64,000 nucleotides of DNA from Hyunsoonleella jejuensis (lineage in GTDB: Bacteria > Bacteroidota > Bacteroidia > Flavobacteriales > Flavobacteriaceae), in assembly GCF_900111025.1 (NCBI RefSeq), contig NZ_FOFN01000003.1, positions 620,001 through 684,000 on the forward strand, written 5' to 3'. Positions within the stretch are counted from its first letter, which is position 1. Each line of letters starts with the position of its first letter. Of this stretch, positions 51,643-61,500 are shown one piece after another. The translations under genes were made by a program, and so were the position numbers. The notes under the pieces were generated by a model, which had not been told where the DNA came from, made no database searches, and worked only from the letters and a program-made list of their open reading frames with translations.

Positions 51643-52104
51643 ATGGAACTTATATTAAAACAAGACGTTGAAAATTTAGGATTTAAAGACGATGTTGTAA
51701 CGGTTAAGAACGGTTATGGTAGAAATTATTTAATTCCTCAAGGCCATGCAGTTATTGCTACGCCTTCAGCTAAAAAGGTATTGGCAGAAAACCTAAGACA
51801 AAGAGCATTTAAAGATAAAAAATTAATTGAAGATGCTAATAAAACTGCTGAGGCTATAAAAGCTTTAGATATTAAAATAACAGCTAAGGCTACAGAAGGT
51901 GCTTCGGCTGGCGATAAATTATTTGGTTCTGTAACTAAGTTAGATTTAATTGAAGCTTTTGAAAAAGAAGGACACTCAATTGATAAAAAGTTTGTAACAA
52001 TAGTTGGTGGAAACATTAAGCGTTTAGGACAGTATAATGCTGTTGTACGTTTGCATCGTGAAGTAACTTTCGAATTTCCTTTTGAAGTTATAGCACAGGC
52101 TTAA
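51643..52104 (+). CDS. rplI: Ribosomal protein bL9
   Basis: 153 residues. Two-domain bL9: N-terminal MELILKQDVENLGFKDDVVTVKNGYGRNYLIPQGHA, a long connecting helix, and a C-terminal domain with GDKLFGSVTKLDLIEAF. Full length. Last gene of the operon, ended by the hairpin just downstream. Confidence 0.98.
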   Translation: MELILKQDVENLGFKDDVVTVKNGYGRNYLIPQGHAVIATPSAKKVLAENLRQRAFKDKKLIEDANKTAEAIKALDIKITAKATEGASAGDKLFGSVTKLDLIEAFEKEGHSIDKKFVTIVGGNIKRLGQYNAVVRLHREVTFEFPFEVIAQA

Positions 52105-52127
52105 ATAAGTTATCACAATAGTTTTAT

Positions 52128-52159
52128 AAACCGTTTAGATATTTTCTAAACGGTTTTTT
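52128..52159 (+). terminator. Terminator of the rpsF operon
   Basis: Perfect 12-bp stem AAACCGTTTAGA / TCTAAACGGTTT, loop TATTT, followed by a T run. The GDPD lipoprotein gene starts 16 bases later, so its promoter must be tiny or lie within this region. Confidence 0.92.
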
Positions 52160-52174
52160 AATTTAACACGCACT

Positions 52175-53062
52175 ATGCAAAAGCTACTTTTAGTTCTAAT
52201 GTTGTTTATTTCCGTTTCTTGTAAACAGAACGATAAACAAGATGCTCGAAACGAGTTAAAAATAGAAGAAACAAAAACTTCTGCACTTATAGAACGTTTT
52301 AAGTACAACCCTAACGACATGCCTTTAATTAGTGTGCATAGGGGAGGAAAAGGATTAAAGGGTTATCCAGAAAATTGTTTGGAGACCTTAAAGTATATCA
52401 ACGATAGTATTGATGCTATTTTTGAAATAGATATTGCAAAAACTAAAGACGATGTTTTGGTATTGATGCACGACAATACTTTAGAAAGAACATCAACAGG
52501 TGAGGGTAAAATTACTGATTATACGTTTGAAGAATTGCAAATCTTTAACTTGGAAGATGATTTCGGCAACGTAACCAAGTTCAAAATTCCGCTCTTTAAG
52601 GATGTTTTAGTTTGGGCAAAAAAGAATGCTGTTGTTTTAACACTAGATATTAAACGCGGGGTTGATGTTGAGCGTATTGTAGAGCTGATTAGAGCTGTGG
52701 AAGCTGAAGATGTTTCAGTAATTATAACTTACGATTTAAAGCAGGCGGAACACGCCAATGCTATTGCACCAGAATTATTATTATCGGTTTCTGCCAGAAA
52801 CAACCAAGAATTTGAATGGTTGCTGCATTCTGGGATTCCAACAGAAAATATGATAGCATTTACAGGTACACGGCTGTCCGCAGATTCGCTTTATACAAAA
52901 ATACATGGTTACGGTGTAAAAACGATGTTAGGCGCTTTAGGTAACCTAGATAAACAGGCTGAAGCCAAAAGTGATTCACTTTACAGAGTTTGGGTGAATA
53001 AAGGTATAGACGTAATTGCTACCGACAGACCTTTTGCAGTGGCAGCGGCTATTCATAATTAA
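52175..53062 (+). CDS. Glycerophosphodiester phosphodiesterase-family lipoprotein
   Basis: 295 residues. Lipobox SVSC (Cys16). GDPD TIM barrel with the catalytic set: H55-R56 (ISVHRGG), E84 and D86 (FEIDIAKT) and H99 (LMHDNTLERTS). Hydrolyses glycerophosphodiesters to an alcohol and glycerol 3-phosphate, probably in the periplasm or at the surface. All residues are present. Likely monocistronic. Confidence 0.93.
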   Translation: MQKLLLVLMLFISVSCKQNDKQDARNELKIEETKTSALIERFKYNPNDMPLISVHRGGKGLKGYPENCLETLKYINDSIDAIFEIDIAKTKDDVLVLMHDNTLERTSTGEGKITDYTFEELQIFNLEDDFGNVTKFKIPLFKDVLVWAKKNAVVLTLDIKRGVDVERIVELIRAVEAEDVSVIITYDLKQAEHANAIAPELLLSVSARNNQEFEWLLHSGIPTENMIAFTGTRLSADSLYTKIHGYGVKTMLGALGNLDKQAEAKSDSLYRVWVNKGIDVIATDRPFAVAAAIHN

Positions 53063-53097
53063 AACATTATTTTTACGAGGCAATTAATTTAAAAAGA

Positions 53098-53115
53098 TTC
53101 CCGCTTTCATGGGAA
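53098..53115. repeat. TTCCC...GGGAA dispersed-repeat copy
   Basis: TTCCC-GCTTTCAT-GGGAA, just before the ATG at 53122. It resembles the ATTCCTG...CAGGAAT palindrome at 53601 in layout and position, as in flavobacterial dispersed palindromes. Confidence 0.45.
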
Positions 53116-53121
53116 GTTGGC

Positions 53122-53592
53122 ATGAAATATTCAAGACTTACAAAGGAGCAATTTGAAGAATTACATCAAGAATTTATTAACTTTTTAGCAACACAATCCA
53201 TTACTGCTGATGAGTGGACAAACTTAAAAGCAAACAAACCTGAAGTCGCTGAAATGGAATTGGATGTATTTAGCGATTTAATTTGGGAAGGCGTGTTGAA
53301 CAAAGCAGAATATTTAGAGCACTTTGCACCACAGCACATGTACCTGTTTCACTTAGATGAAGACAACATGCATGCCATTGTGGTAAACGTAAAGTACGAA
53401 GAGGTAGATATCACCACAAAAGAAGGCTATAACTGGCTTCGTGAAAATTTAATGGATGAACGTGTGGAATTTTTACAAGCAGATAAAGCATATACGGAAG
53501 ATAAAAACCTAGACAAATTTAAGATGATTGAGCAAGGTGCTTCTATTACTAAAGGAGACTTATATCGTTATTTTTATAATTTAATAAATTAA
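53122..53592 (+). CDS. DUF6495-type protein
   Basis: 156 residues, no signal peptide, acidic and mostly helical: MKYSRLTKEQFEELHQEFIN, ITADEWTNLKANKP, FSDLIWEGVLNKAEYLEHFAP, and an ending ASITKGDLYRYFYNLIN. I associate it with DUF6495, a Bacteroidota family of unknown function; length fits. It stands alone between the GDPD gene and hisS, flanked by dispersed-repeat palindromes on both sides. Confidence 0.8.
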   Translation: MKYSRLTKEQFEELHQEFINFLATQSITADEWTNLKANKPEVAEMELDVFSDLIWEGVLNKAEYLEHFAPQHMYLFHLDEDNMHAIVVNVKYEEVDITTKEGYNWLRENLMDERVEFLQADKAYTEDKNLDKFKMIEQGASITKGDLYRYFYNLIN

Positions 53593-53600
53593 GTACGTTC

Positions 53601-53620
53601 ATTCCTGCGTAGACAGGAAT
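53601..53620. repeat. ATTCCTG...CAGGAAT dispersed palindrome
   Basis: ATTCCTG-CGTAGA-CAGGAAT, a perfect 7-bp palindrome with a 6-base loop, between the DUF6495 gene and hisS. From memory ATTCCTGC...GCAGGAAT units are widespread in flavobacterial gaps. Confidence 0.55.
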
Positions 53621-53640
53621 CTATTTTAGTAATAATCCTT

Positions 53641-53648
53641 TATTTTTG
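53641..53648 (+). promoter_or_regulatory. -7 box of hisS
   Basis: TATTTTTG, exact consensus; the leader to the hisS ATG would be about 65 bases, longer than usual here. Confidence 0.5.
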
Positions 53649-53718
53649 TTATTCCCAAATTAATGCGGAATCCATTATTTCAAACTAAAAATAACCTCTG
53701 CGTTGGCAGGTATATAAT

Positions 53719-55098
53719 ATGGCTCAAAAACCAAGCACACCAAAAGGTACAAGAGATTTTAACCCAGAACAGGTAGCAAAACGTAACTACATTTTTAATA
53801 CCATTCGCAATACGTTTGATACTTTTGGCTTTCAACCCATTGAAACTCCAAGTTTTGAAAATTCCGAAACGTTAATAGGAAAATATGGTGATGAAGGTGA
53901 CCGTTTGATTTTTAAGATTTTAAATTCTGGTGATTATTTAGCTAAAGCAAATCAACAAGCGTATTCTGAAAAAGACTCAAATAAGTTAACTTCAAGTATT
54001 TCAGAAAAAGCGCTTCGTTACGACCTTACTGTACCATTTGCAAGATACGTAGTACAGCACCAAAATGAGATAGAATTCCCTTTTAAGCGTTACCAGATAC
54101 AACCGGTTTGGCGTGCTGATAGACCCCAAAAAGGACGTTTTAGAGAGTTTTATCAGTGCGATGCCGATGTGGTTGGAAGTGATTCGCTATGGCAAGAAGT
54201 AGAATTTATTCAATTGTACGACAATGTATTTTCAGCTTTAAAACTAGATGGTATTACTATTAAAATAAACAATCGTAAAATATTGTCTGGAATAGCTGAA
54301 GTGATTGGTGCAAGTGATAAATTGATTGATTTTACAGTAGCGCTTGATAAATTAGATAAAATAGGAGAGGAGAAGGTGAAACAGGAAATGCTAGATAAAG
54401 GTATTCCACAATCAGGTATCGAAAAATTACAACCTTTATTTTCATTATCTGGTAATTTTGAATCCCAAATTGAAAGTTTAAAAACCATTTTATCTACTTC
54501 TGATGAAGGACAAAAGGGTATTGAGGAATTGAGCTTTATAAATAATGCAATTTCAGAATTAGGTTTATCTACTACAAAACTACAGTTGGATGTAACTTTG
54601 GCTCGAGGTTTAAACTATTACACGGGTGCTATATTTGAAGTTGCTGCTCCTGAAAATGTGAAGATAGGTTCTATTGGTGGTGGCGGTCGTTACGACGATT
54701 TAACAGGCATTTTTGGCATGAAAAATATGAGCGGTGTTGGCATTAGTTTTGGTTTGGACCGTATTTATTTAGTACTTGAAGAATTAGATTTATTCCCAGA
54801 AACTGTTTCAAAAAACATTGAAGTGCTATTTATTAATTTTGGTGATAAAGAAGCATTATTTAGCTTAAAAGCTATTAAAAAATTAAGAACAGCAGGCATT
54901 AATGCGGAACTTTATCCAGATGCTGCTAAAATGAAAAAACAGATGACACATGCTGACAGACGCAATATTCCATTTGTAGTTTTGGTAGGTGAACATGAAA
55001 TTAGTTCAAATACCTATACTTTAAAGCACATGAAAACTGGAATGCAGGAAAATGTTACGCTAGAGTCCTTAATATCTGAAATAAAAAAGAAGTCCTGA
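53719..55098 (+). CDS. hisS: Histidyl-tRNA synthetase
   Basis: Class II aminoacyl-tRNA synthetase, 459 residues. [10 protein letters not shown] (start), motif 2 [25 protein letters not shown], the histidine-specific [15 protein letters not shown], motif 3 GGGGRYDDL...GISFGLDR, and the C-terminal anticodon-binding domain. Complete. It has its own -7 box. Confidence 0.97.
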   Translation: MAQKPSTPKGTRDFNPEQVAKRNYIFNTIRNTFDTFGFQPIETPSFENSETLIGKYGDEGDRLIFKILNSGDYLAKANQQAYSEKDSNKLTSSISEKALRYDLTVPFARYVVQHQNEIEFPFKRYQIQPVWRADRPQKGRFREFYQCDADVVGSDSLWQEVEFIQLYDNVFSALKLDGITIKINNRKILSGIAEVIGASDKLIDFTVALDKLDKIGEEKVKQEMLDKGIPQSGIEKLQPLFSLSGNFESQIESLKTILSTSDEGQKGIEELSFINNAISELGLSTTKLQLDVTLARGLNYYTGAIFEVAAPENVKIGSIGGGGRYDDLTGIFGMKNMSGVGISFGLDRIYLVLEELDLFPETVSKNIEVLFINFGDKEALFSLKAIKKLRTAGINAELYPDAAKMKKQMTHADRRNIPFVVLVGEHEISSNTYTLKHMKTGMQENVTLESLISEIKKKS

Positions 55099-55115
55099 AG
55101 ATCAATTCAGGACTT
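55083..55115 (-). terminator. Terminator shared at the hisS / T9SS-protein convergent junction
   Basis: Perfect 10-bp stem AAGTCCTGAA / TTCAGGACTT, loop GATCAA. A T run follows on the minus strand (AAAAAA at 55083-55088), so it mainly ends the T9SS protein gene; it overlaps the last bases of hisS. Confidence 0.8.
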
Positions 55116-55154
55116 GAAATAGTAGATTTGCGATATTGTGACTAACTCAAATAA

Positions 55155-58100
55155 CTATTGTATCGATACTTTTTTTGCTATTTCCCCTAATTCGGTTTCT
55201 AGCTTTATGATATAATTTCCAGTAATATTTCTCGGTACTTTGTATGCAATTGTTTGTTTTGAAGAATTCGTCTGTAGCTTAAACAATGATTGCCCCAGAA
55301 TGTTAAATAATTCAACGGACTTAACGGTTTGCAATGATTCGTTTTTAATAATAATGCTATGCTTTTCATTGGAAAAGAATACATCTAAATCATTGATAGA
55401 CCTTTGGTTTTTATTACTTAGCGTTTGGGGTTTGGAAAACGTAATTTCAAATCTATCTGTATATTCTCCAGCTTCTAGGTATGCTTCGTATTTCGATTGT
55501 TTTAGGTCGTGATAGCGATTTAATTCTTTATCATGTAAATAAATTTTTAGATTTTGGGTAGGGTTTTCTATTTCATCAATACAAATGCTATTTAAACCTG
55601 TTTTGTCAGTATGTAAGCCCAAGGGTATTGTTGTAGTCTCATTTATAGTTTCAACAGCTTGAATTAAGTATTTCTCATTGTTAAGCATCCAGTACATATC
55701 GTCAATTTGAGTGTCAATGTATTTGGAATCGTACCCCCAATCTATTCCAGAAGTTGCATTTTCATCGACAGTTATAAGCAGTTGCCTCTTTAGTGCGTTT
55801 ACAGAATTAAAACCAATTCTAAGTTTCATTCTAGTATCTTGGTCGGTAACAATCTTACTTTTATCATAAGTATTATTCTTACTGATTTGTGTACTTTTAG
55901 TTGAACTATCTAAATGGAAAATACGCTGCCCATTATTAAAGTTTATAATACCATCGGTTTCTGAAGTTATATAAAAGCCTTGACCTGCTGGGATATATCT
56001 ATTTGGTATTTCTATTGAGTTTTCATTTGGGAATATATCAATATTATCGTTCCCTTGGGTTGCTGCAGGTAATCCGCCAGATAGCGAGAAGGTAGCATAA
56101 CCGCCTTGATAATCACTAGCTACATGCGAACCGCCGCCCCAATGTTTCCAAAAATATAATGTGCCATTGGTTACACCTAAACCGTCTGTTCCTGATTTGT
56201 TGTCTAAAAGAAATTGTACAGCATCAATGGCGGACGGATATGGGTTTCCTAACAAATAGTCGTTTCCAGCGTTTACTGTTAAGTTTATCTCTCCATTATT
56301 TGGTTTCCCTTTTAGAACGTAATTTTGTTTGTCATTAATATTACCAGTTCCTGGACCTTTCATGGTGAAGCCTTCTCCTGGAGAAATCTCTCCTGTACTT
56401 CTTATATGTTGCCATGACGCATAATTATCACTTAATTTATTACTGAATTTCCATATCCAATAATCGGCTATTCCTAATGGTATTTCTGATCCATCATAGC
56501 CACTTGTTAAAAACGCAATATCCGCAAACACATCATTAACAGTATAATTATTGTTATTTGAAATATTATTTTGTGTACTCACTGGAGACGACCAGTAATC
56601 ATAGGTGTATTTATCGGCAGTACCGGTTACATCTTTTTCTAAAACCCCTGTACTATGTGCGTCTAAGGTGCTGTTTTTGGTCTGTATAAGCTGGGAATCT
56701 CCTTCTAATTTTAATTTTCCATCAAGTTTGAGGTAATAGGTATTGACCAATGCAGAACTATTTTTTACTGTTAGTGCTTTACCTTCATTTATAATAAGAC
56801 CAACAATATTCGTGCTCTGTTCTACTTCTAAATTACCCTGAACATCTACTATGGCATAGTCTGAATTTGTACTGGGGATATCCCAAATGTTACCATATTT
56901 CCAACTGGTAGGGTTATTCCAATTCCCATTGGTTGTATTAGTAATGTAAGGTAACGGTGCCGTAGTTTCCTGATAAGTATTCGCAATCATATTATGCAAT
57001 ACACCATCTCTGTTATACTTTGAACTATCAGGGGTATGACCTGTATTATTAATATCCATTTTGTAATACAGTAATACATCTTCCCATAGTAAATCGCTTA
57101 TAGTTTTGGGAATTAGGGCGCCTTTTATAGTTCCATTATCATTCTCAATTTGTTGATTTATTTGAGCATATATTTGCTCTAGATTAAGTGCTTTATTAAA
57201 AACCCTAACTTCATTTATGGAGCCTTTATAATAATTGTTTTTATATTGTGCATTTCTGCCTATTTGAAAACTATAATTGTCATTCCATTCAGAAGTATTG
57301 ATAATAGTCGTATTAGAGATTGAATCGTCATTAAAACTCCAAATTTTATTTCCGTTTAAATACAATTCACATACTCCTATTTTACCATTGTAAAGAAATG
57401 CTATGTGTTGCCAAATTTCTTTTTTTATTTTACTTTCATCGGTATTTGGAGTGACAATACTTAAGCCTGTATTGGTTTTTAAGAATCCTGTAAGTCTATT
57501 GTTTTCGTCAATAGAAAGCTTAAAATTGGGTTGCCCCATAATGTCTCCGCCTGCAAAGTTCTCATCAATCTTAATCCAAGACATCATAGTCACTTCATTT
57601 CTGCCTCCAAGAAAAGAAGGAGTGCTTATGTAATCGTCTTCACCATCAAAATCTAATGTTTGCGGTGTACAAAAGCTAAAATCACCTATTCCTGTAGCAT
57701 GTGGCTTATTTGGTTCGCAAGCTTCACAATCTTCCCAAAGAATTGTGATACTGGTAATAAAATTATCGTCTAAAAAATTAACGCCAACTATTGGGTTTTC
57801 TTCAGAGGTTAAATTAGAAACCGCATTCACAGTTCCTGTTGTATTATCTGTGGTGTAAGACGGTGAAGGAGAATTTGTAAAATTAGGATAAATAGTATTT
57901 CCTAAAGTGTTTTTAGCGGTAATTAAATATTTATCACCGTTTTCATTATACATGTTTACATGATGAATATCAAAGGATAAAGCATATATAGGTTTGCTGA
58001 ATGTTACGGTGCATGTAATTCCTTCGTTAGTAAATCCATTGGTTAATAAGTCTATACCTTTATAGAGATAACTTGATTGTGTACCTATTTTAGGAGTTTG

Positions 58101-58358
58101 TCCAGCCCAAAACCCTAAAGTACTAGTCTCTCCAGTAAATGCAATGCTAATATCTACATCAGAGTTGTCTACATTCGTGAATGTGTTTGAAAGGGATCCT
58201 GCAGTCCAGCCATATTCGTTTGTAGTTTGAGGGTAAGTAGACCATTTTAAAACGAAATTATTGCCGCACTCGGGTGTATTATGAAGTTGAGCAAACGCTT
58301 TTGTGGTATAAAAGCTGAGAGAGGATACCATCAAAAGAATAAGAGCAAAATGCTTCAT
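55155..58358 (-). CDS. Secreted LamG-domain protein with T9SS type A sorting signal
   Basis: 1067 residues. Sec signal (cleaved near KAFAQ). An N-terminal beta region (25-230), a LamG/concanavalin-like domain (about 232-400: LDFDGEDDYISTPSF...MMSWIKI, NGSINEVRVFNKAL), a middle region shared with its neighbour ([28 protein letters not shown]) and a C-terminal type IX secretion (type A) domain (about 985-1067: LFNILGQSLFKLQTN...ITGNYIIKLETELGEIAKKVSIQ). Exported through T9SS and either attached to the surface or released. Ligand unknown. Confidence 0.88.
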   Translation of the reverse strand: MKHFALILLMVSSLSFYTTKAFAQLHNTPECGNNFVLKWSTYPQTTNEYGWTAGSLSNTFTNVDNSDVDISIAFTGETSTLGFWAGQTPKIGTQSSYLYKGIDLLTNGFTNEGITCTVTFSKPIYALSFDIHHVNMYNENGDKYLITAKNTLGNTIYPNFTNSPSPSYTTDNTTGTVNAVSNLTSEENPIVGVNFLDDNFITSITILWEDCEACEPNKPHATGIGDFSFCTPQTLDFDGEDDYISTPSFLGGRNEVTMMSWIKIDENFAGGDIMGQPNFKLSIDENNRLTGFLKTNTGLSIVTPNTDESKIKKEIWQHIAFLYNGKIGVCELYLNGNKIWSFNDDSISNTTIINTSEWNDNYSFQIGRNAQYKNNYYKGSINEVRVFNKALNLEQIYAQINQQIENDNGTIKGALIPKTISDLLWEDVLLYYKMDINNTGHTPDSSKYNRDGVLHNMIANTYQETTAPLPYITNTTNGNWNNPTSWKYGNIWDIPSTNSDYAIVDVQGNLEVEQSTNIVGLIINEGKALTVKNSSALVNTYYLKLDGKLKLEGDSQLIQTKNSTLDAHSTGVLEKDVTGTADKYTYDYWSSPVSTQNNISNNNNYTVNDVFADIAFLTSGYDGSEIPLGIADYWIWKFSNKLSDNYASWQHIRSTGEISPGEGFTMKGPGTGNINDKQNYVLKGKPNNGEINLTVNAGNDYLLGNPYPSAIDAVQFLLDNKSGTDGLGVTNGTLYFWKHWGGGSHVASDYQGGYATFSLSGGLPAATQGNDNIDIFPNENSIEIPNRYIPAGQGFYITSETDGIINFNNGQRIFHLDSSTKSTQISKNNTYDKSKIVTDQDTRMKLRIGFNSVNALKRQLLITVDENATSGIDWGYDSKYIDTQIDDMYWMLNNEKYLIQAVETINETTTIPLGLHTDKTGLNSICIDEIENPTQNLKIYLHDKELNRYHDLKQSKYEAYLEAGEYTDRFEITFSKPQTLSNKNQRSINDLDVFFSNEKHSIIIKNESLQTVKSVELFNILGQSLFKLQTNSSKQTIAYKVPRNITGNYIIKLETELGEIAKKVSIQ

Positions 58359-58492
58359 GGTTTGGTTGTTTCGTTGGGTATATACCTTTTGTAAATTAAT
58401 ACTATCCTTGACTTAATAGCGGTGTTTATTTTATTTTTAACGATGAAACGTATAAAAAATCGATAAAAAACACTAGAGCAATACGTTTTATT

Positions 58493-58532
58493 AAAAAAAG
58501 TTGGAACAGTTTTGCCATATGCTCCAACTTTT
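58493..58532 (-). terminator. Terminator of the giant T9SS protein gene
   Basis: Stem AAAAGTTGGA / TCCAACTTTT (10 bp, 17-base loop), with a T run on the minus strand. The next gene, downstream on the same strand, is separated by about 130 bases and presumably has its own promoter. Confidence 0.8.
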
Positions 58533-58554
58533 ATGTTTTTCAATAATAGCTTTA

Positions 58555-61500
58555 TTACTCAACTATAATTTTATGAGATATTGATTTTTCGTCATTCAAA
58601 TAAGTTTTTACCACATATACTCCAGTGGAAAAGTTTTCTATTTTGTGCTTAATTACGCTGTCGTTAGCATTAATATCGAAACTTTTTAATGACTGACTTA
58701 ACAAATTGAAGATTTCAATTTTCCTTACAAATCGTTGTTTAGGATTTTTAATTACCACGTCACTGTCGTTGTTGTGGTAAACTACCTGCACATCTTCAAA
58801 TTCAACATCTTCTGTACTTAGTATTGCACTAGTGCCAAATGTAATTTCAAATCTATCTTTATACGCTCCGGGTTGTAGGTTGATTGAATAATCACTTTGT
58901 TTTAAATCATGATAAGTATTTAATATTTTATCGTGTAAATAAATGTTTGTTTCGTTATCAATATTTATTAGTTCATTAATTCTGATAGTTGCATCGCCTG
59001 CTTTAGAGACTTTTACTCCTAAAGGTAATACTTGGTTCTCGTCAAAATTAGTAATTGCTTGAATTATAAGTGGAACGTCATTAAAATTCCAGTACATATC
59101 TTCAGAACCAACATCAAGTAGGAGCGCATCGTATCCTAGATCAAAGTTACTCGACGCATTAGTATCAGCACCTAGAAGTAATTCGCGATGATACCCATCT
59201 GGAGAATCAAACATCAACCTTACTTTCTGTCTCTCATCCTTTGTTTCAGAAGTATTATTTTTTGCTTTTGAACTTGCGTTTTTCATGAAAATGGAGCCTG
59301 TATTGGTACCAGTAACAGCTTCACGTTGAAAAACTCTTTGACTATTTTTAAATAGTATATCTCCACCAATAATTGGTTGTGATAAACCAGTTAAACCCGG
59401 ATCATTCACTGCAGAAACAAAGAAACCTTGCCCAACAGGAATGTAGCGCTCTGGTCGTTTAGTACCCGACACATAAGTTGCATTAATTCTGGCATCACTT
59501 GATATTGCTAGAGTACCACCAAGTAAAGTATATACTGCATAACCACCTTCATATTGCCCTAAATTATGGGTATTATCAGAGAAATGATCCCAAAAATAAA
59601 GAGCACCATTTATTACATTGCCGTTTGTGTTTCTTCCGCCTGCACCCAATTCAAGATTACTTAAGTTATCTCGGATGAATTCATCTGCATCAATAGCTGA
59701 TGGATAAGGATTACCTATTAAATAATCATTATCCACAGATATTTCTAAACTAAAATCTCCATTATTTGGTTGTCCAACAAACTCATAGTTTTGTTCTGTA
59801 GTGGCAACACCTGGACCTTTCATCGTAAATCCTTCACCTACTGATATCATCGTTGTACTTCTAGCATGTTGCCATTGCGAATAATCGTCGTCCGGTAAAT
59901 CTGTGTATGTCCAAATCCAGTAATCTGCATTTTGAACTGGAGATGCGGTACCATTGTAGCCAGAGGTTATAAAACCGACGTTATTGAATATGCTTGCTAC
60001 TGCATAATCGGCATTACTAGTAGTTGATACTGGCGAACTCCAATAATTATAAATATAAGTACTTGCTACACCTTGTTGGTCACGTTCTAGTGTTCCTGCA
60101 CTAGTATTATCAAAATCACTTCTGTCAGTTTGTACTAATTGCGACTCACCTTCTAAATCTAGTGTACCATCAATTTTCAAGTAGTGCGTTACGGTTAACC
60201 CTATACCTTCGTTAGCAGCTGTATCTCCATTTACTTGTAAATCACCGCTATTAATTATTAGTGCTTCTACAGCACAATCTCTAGTTCTTGCTGCTGTAGG
60301 GGAGGCTCCAAGGTAAGTATCATGATTAATTTCTACAATATTCCAGTCTATCGGTGTAGTGCCATCTACTATAGATAAGGCATTTGGTAAGTCTATAACC
60401 GCATTGTTTAACCAAGTACCAGCAGCGTCCCATGATCCTGAAGCCTGAGTTCTGTAGGGTAGAGGGGCAGTTTGAAAGTCTACTGTATTTAGGTTTCTAA
60501 GTGCGCCTTGAATGTTGTTACCAGACATATCATCGGTGTTAGTGTAAGTATAAACAGACATCGGGTAATATCCTGCTAAATCTGTCCATGGAATAGCGCT
60601 AATTTCATTATTTGTTATTGTAGTAGGAATAACGTCTCCGTATTCTAACGCCAAGGTGCTATCGTCAATAATTTCTTGGTTCATAATATACCTTAATTGC
60701 GATACTGAAAGAGCCGTATTCCAAACTCTTACTTCGTCTATGTTTCCAGCAAAATAGTCGGTTGTATTTGGATCAAAACCATCTGCAGCAGCAACTAGAA
60801 ACTTTTGTGATGTTGCCACTGGTGCAGGTAATGCAGCTGAAGTGTCTTCAACACCGTCAATATACAGAGTTGCAGTGCCTCCGGAATAAATTATTGCTAC
60901 ATGGTGCCATTTGTTTTCTGGTATTGCAACTGACGATGTTACCGTCGCTGCAGCACCATTAACTGTAAATGCTAATCGCCCTGAGCCGTTAATTCGTAAA
61001 TCATACCCTTCGGTATTTGCCGCATTTCTTTTTGATATGATAGAAGCATTTGTAGTACCCGCATCTCTTTTAATCCAAGCAGACATGGTAAACTCAGTAG
61101 GATTTAAGTCTAAATTATTTTCCATATCCATATAATCCACAACACCATCAAAATATACTGAGCGTTCTACCACAATTTGTGGGGCATAGCCAAATGTTAT
61201 GTATTTTGTACCATTAAAGTTATAGTCTGTTTCAAGATTACCACTACCATCTGGAGTCATTACTCGGTAGTCTGCAGTGGGGTCGAAAACGCCCGTATTA
61301 GAGATAAACATGTAGTAACTTCCTGGAGGAGTTATATTTCTTATGGCATTTTGAGGAATTCTCACTTTGCATGAAGGAATATCACCACCAGTTTCAACTA
61401 CCTTCCAAGTACGTTGCATTGAAACAAATGATACCGGCGTTGATAAACCGCTAATTCCTGAACTCATATCTACAGCAATAGCAGTGGCTGCTAAGTTTAA

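Noticed and set aside
58355-58543. Minus-strand 62-codon frame upstream of the 1067-residue T9SS gene
   Set aside because: It covers the terminator hairpin of the preceding gene and the promoter region, and its product has no sensible composition.
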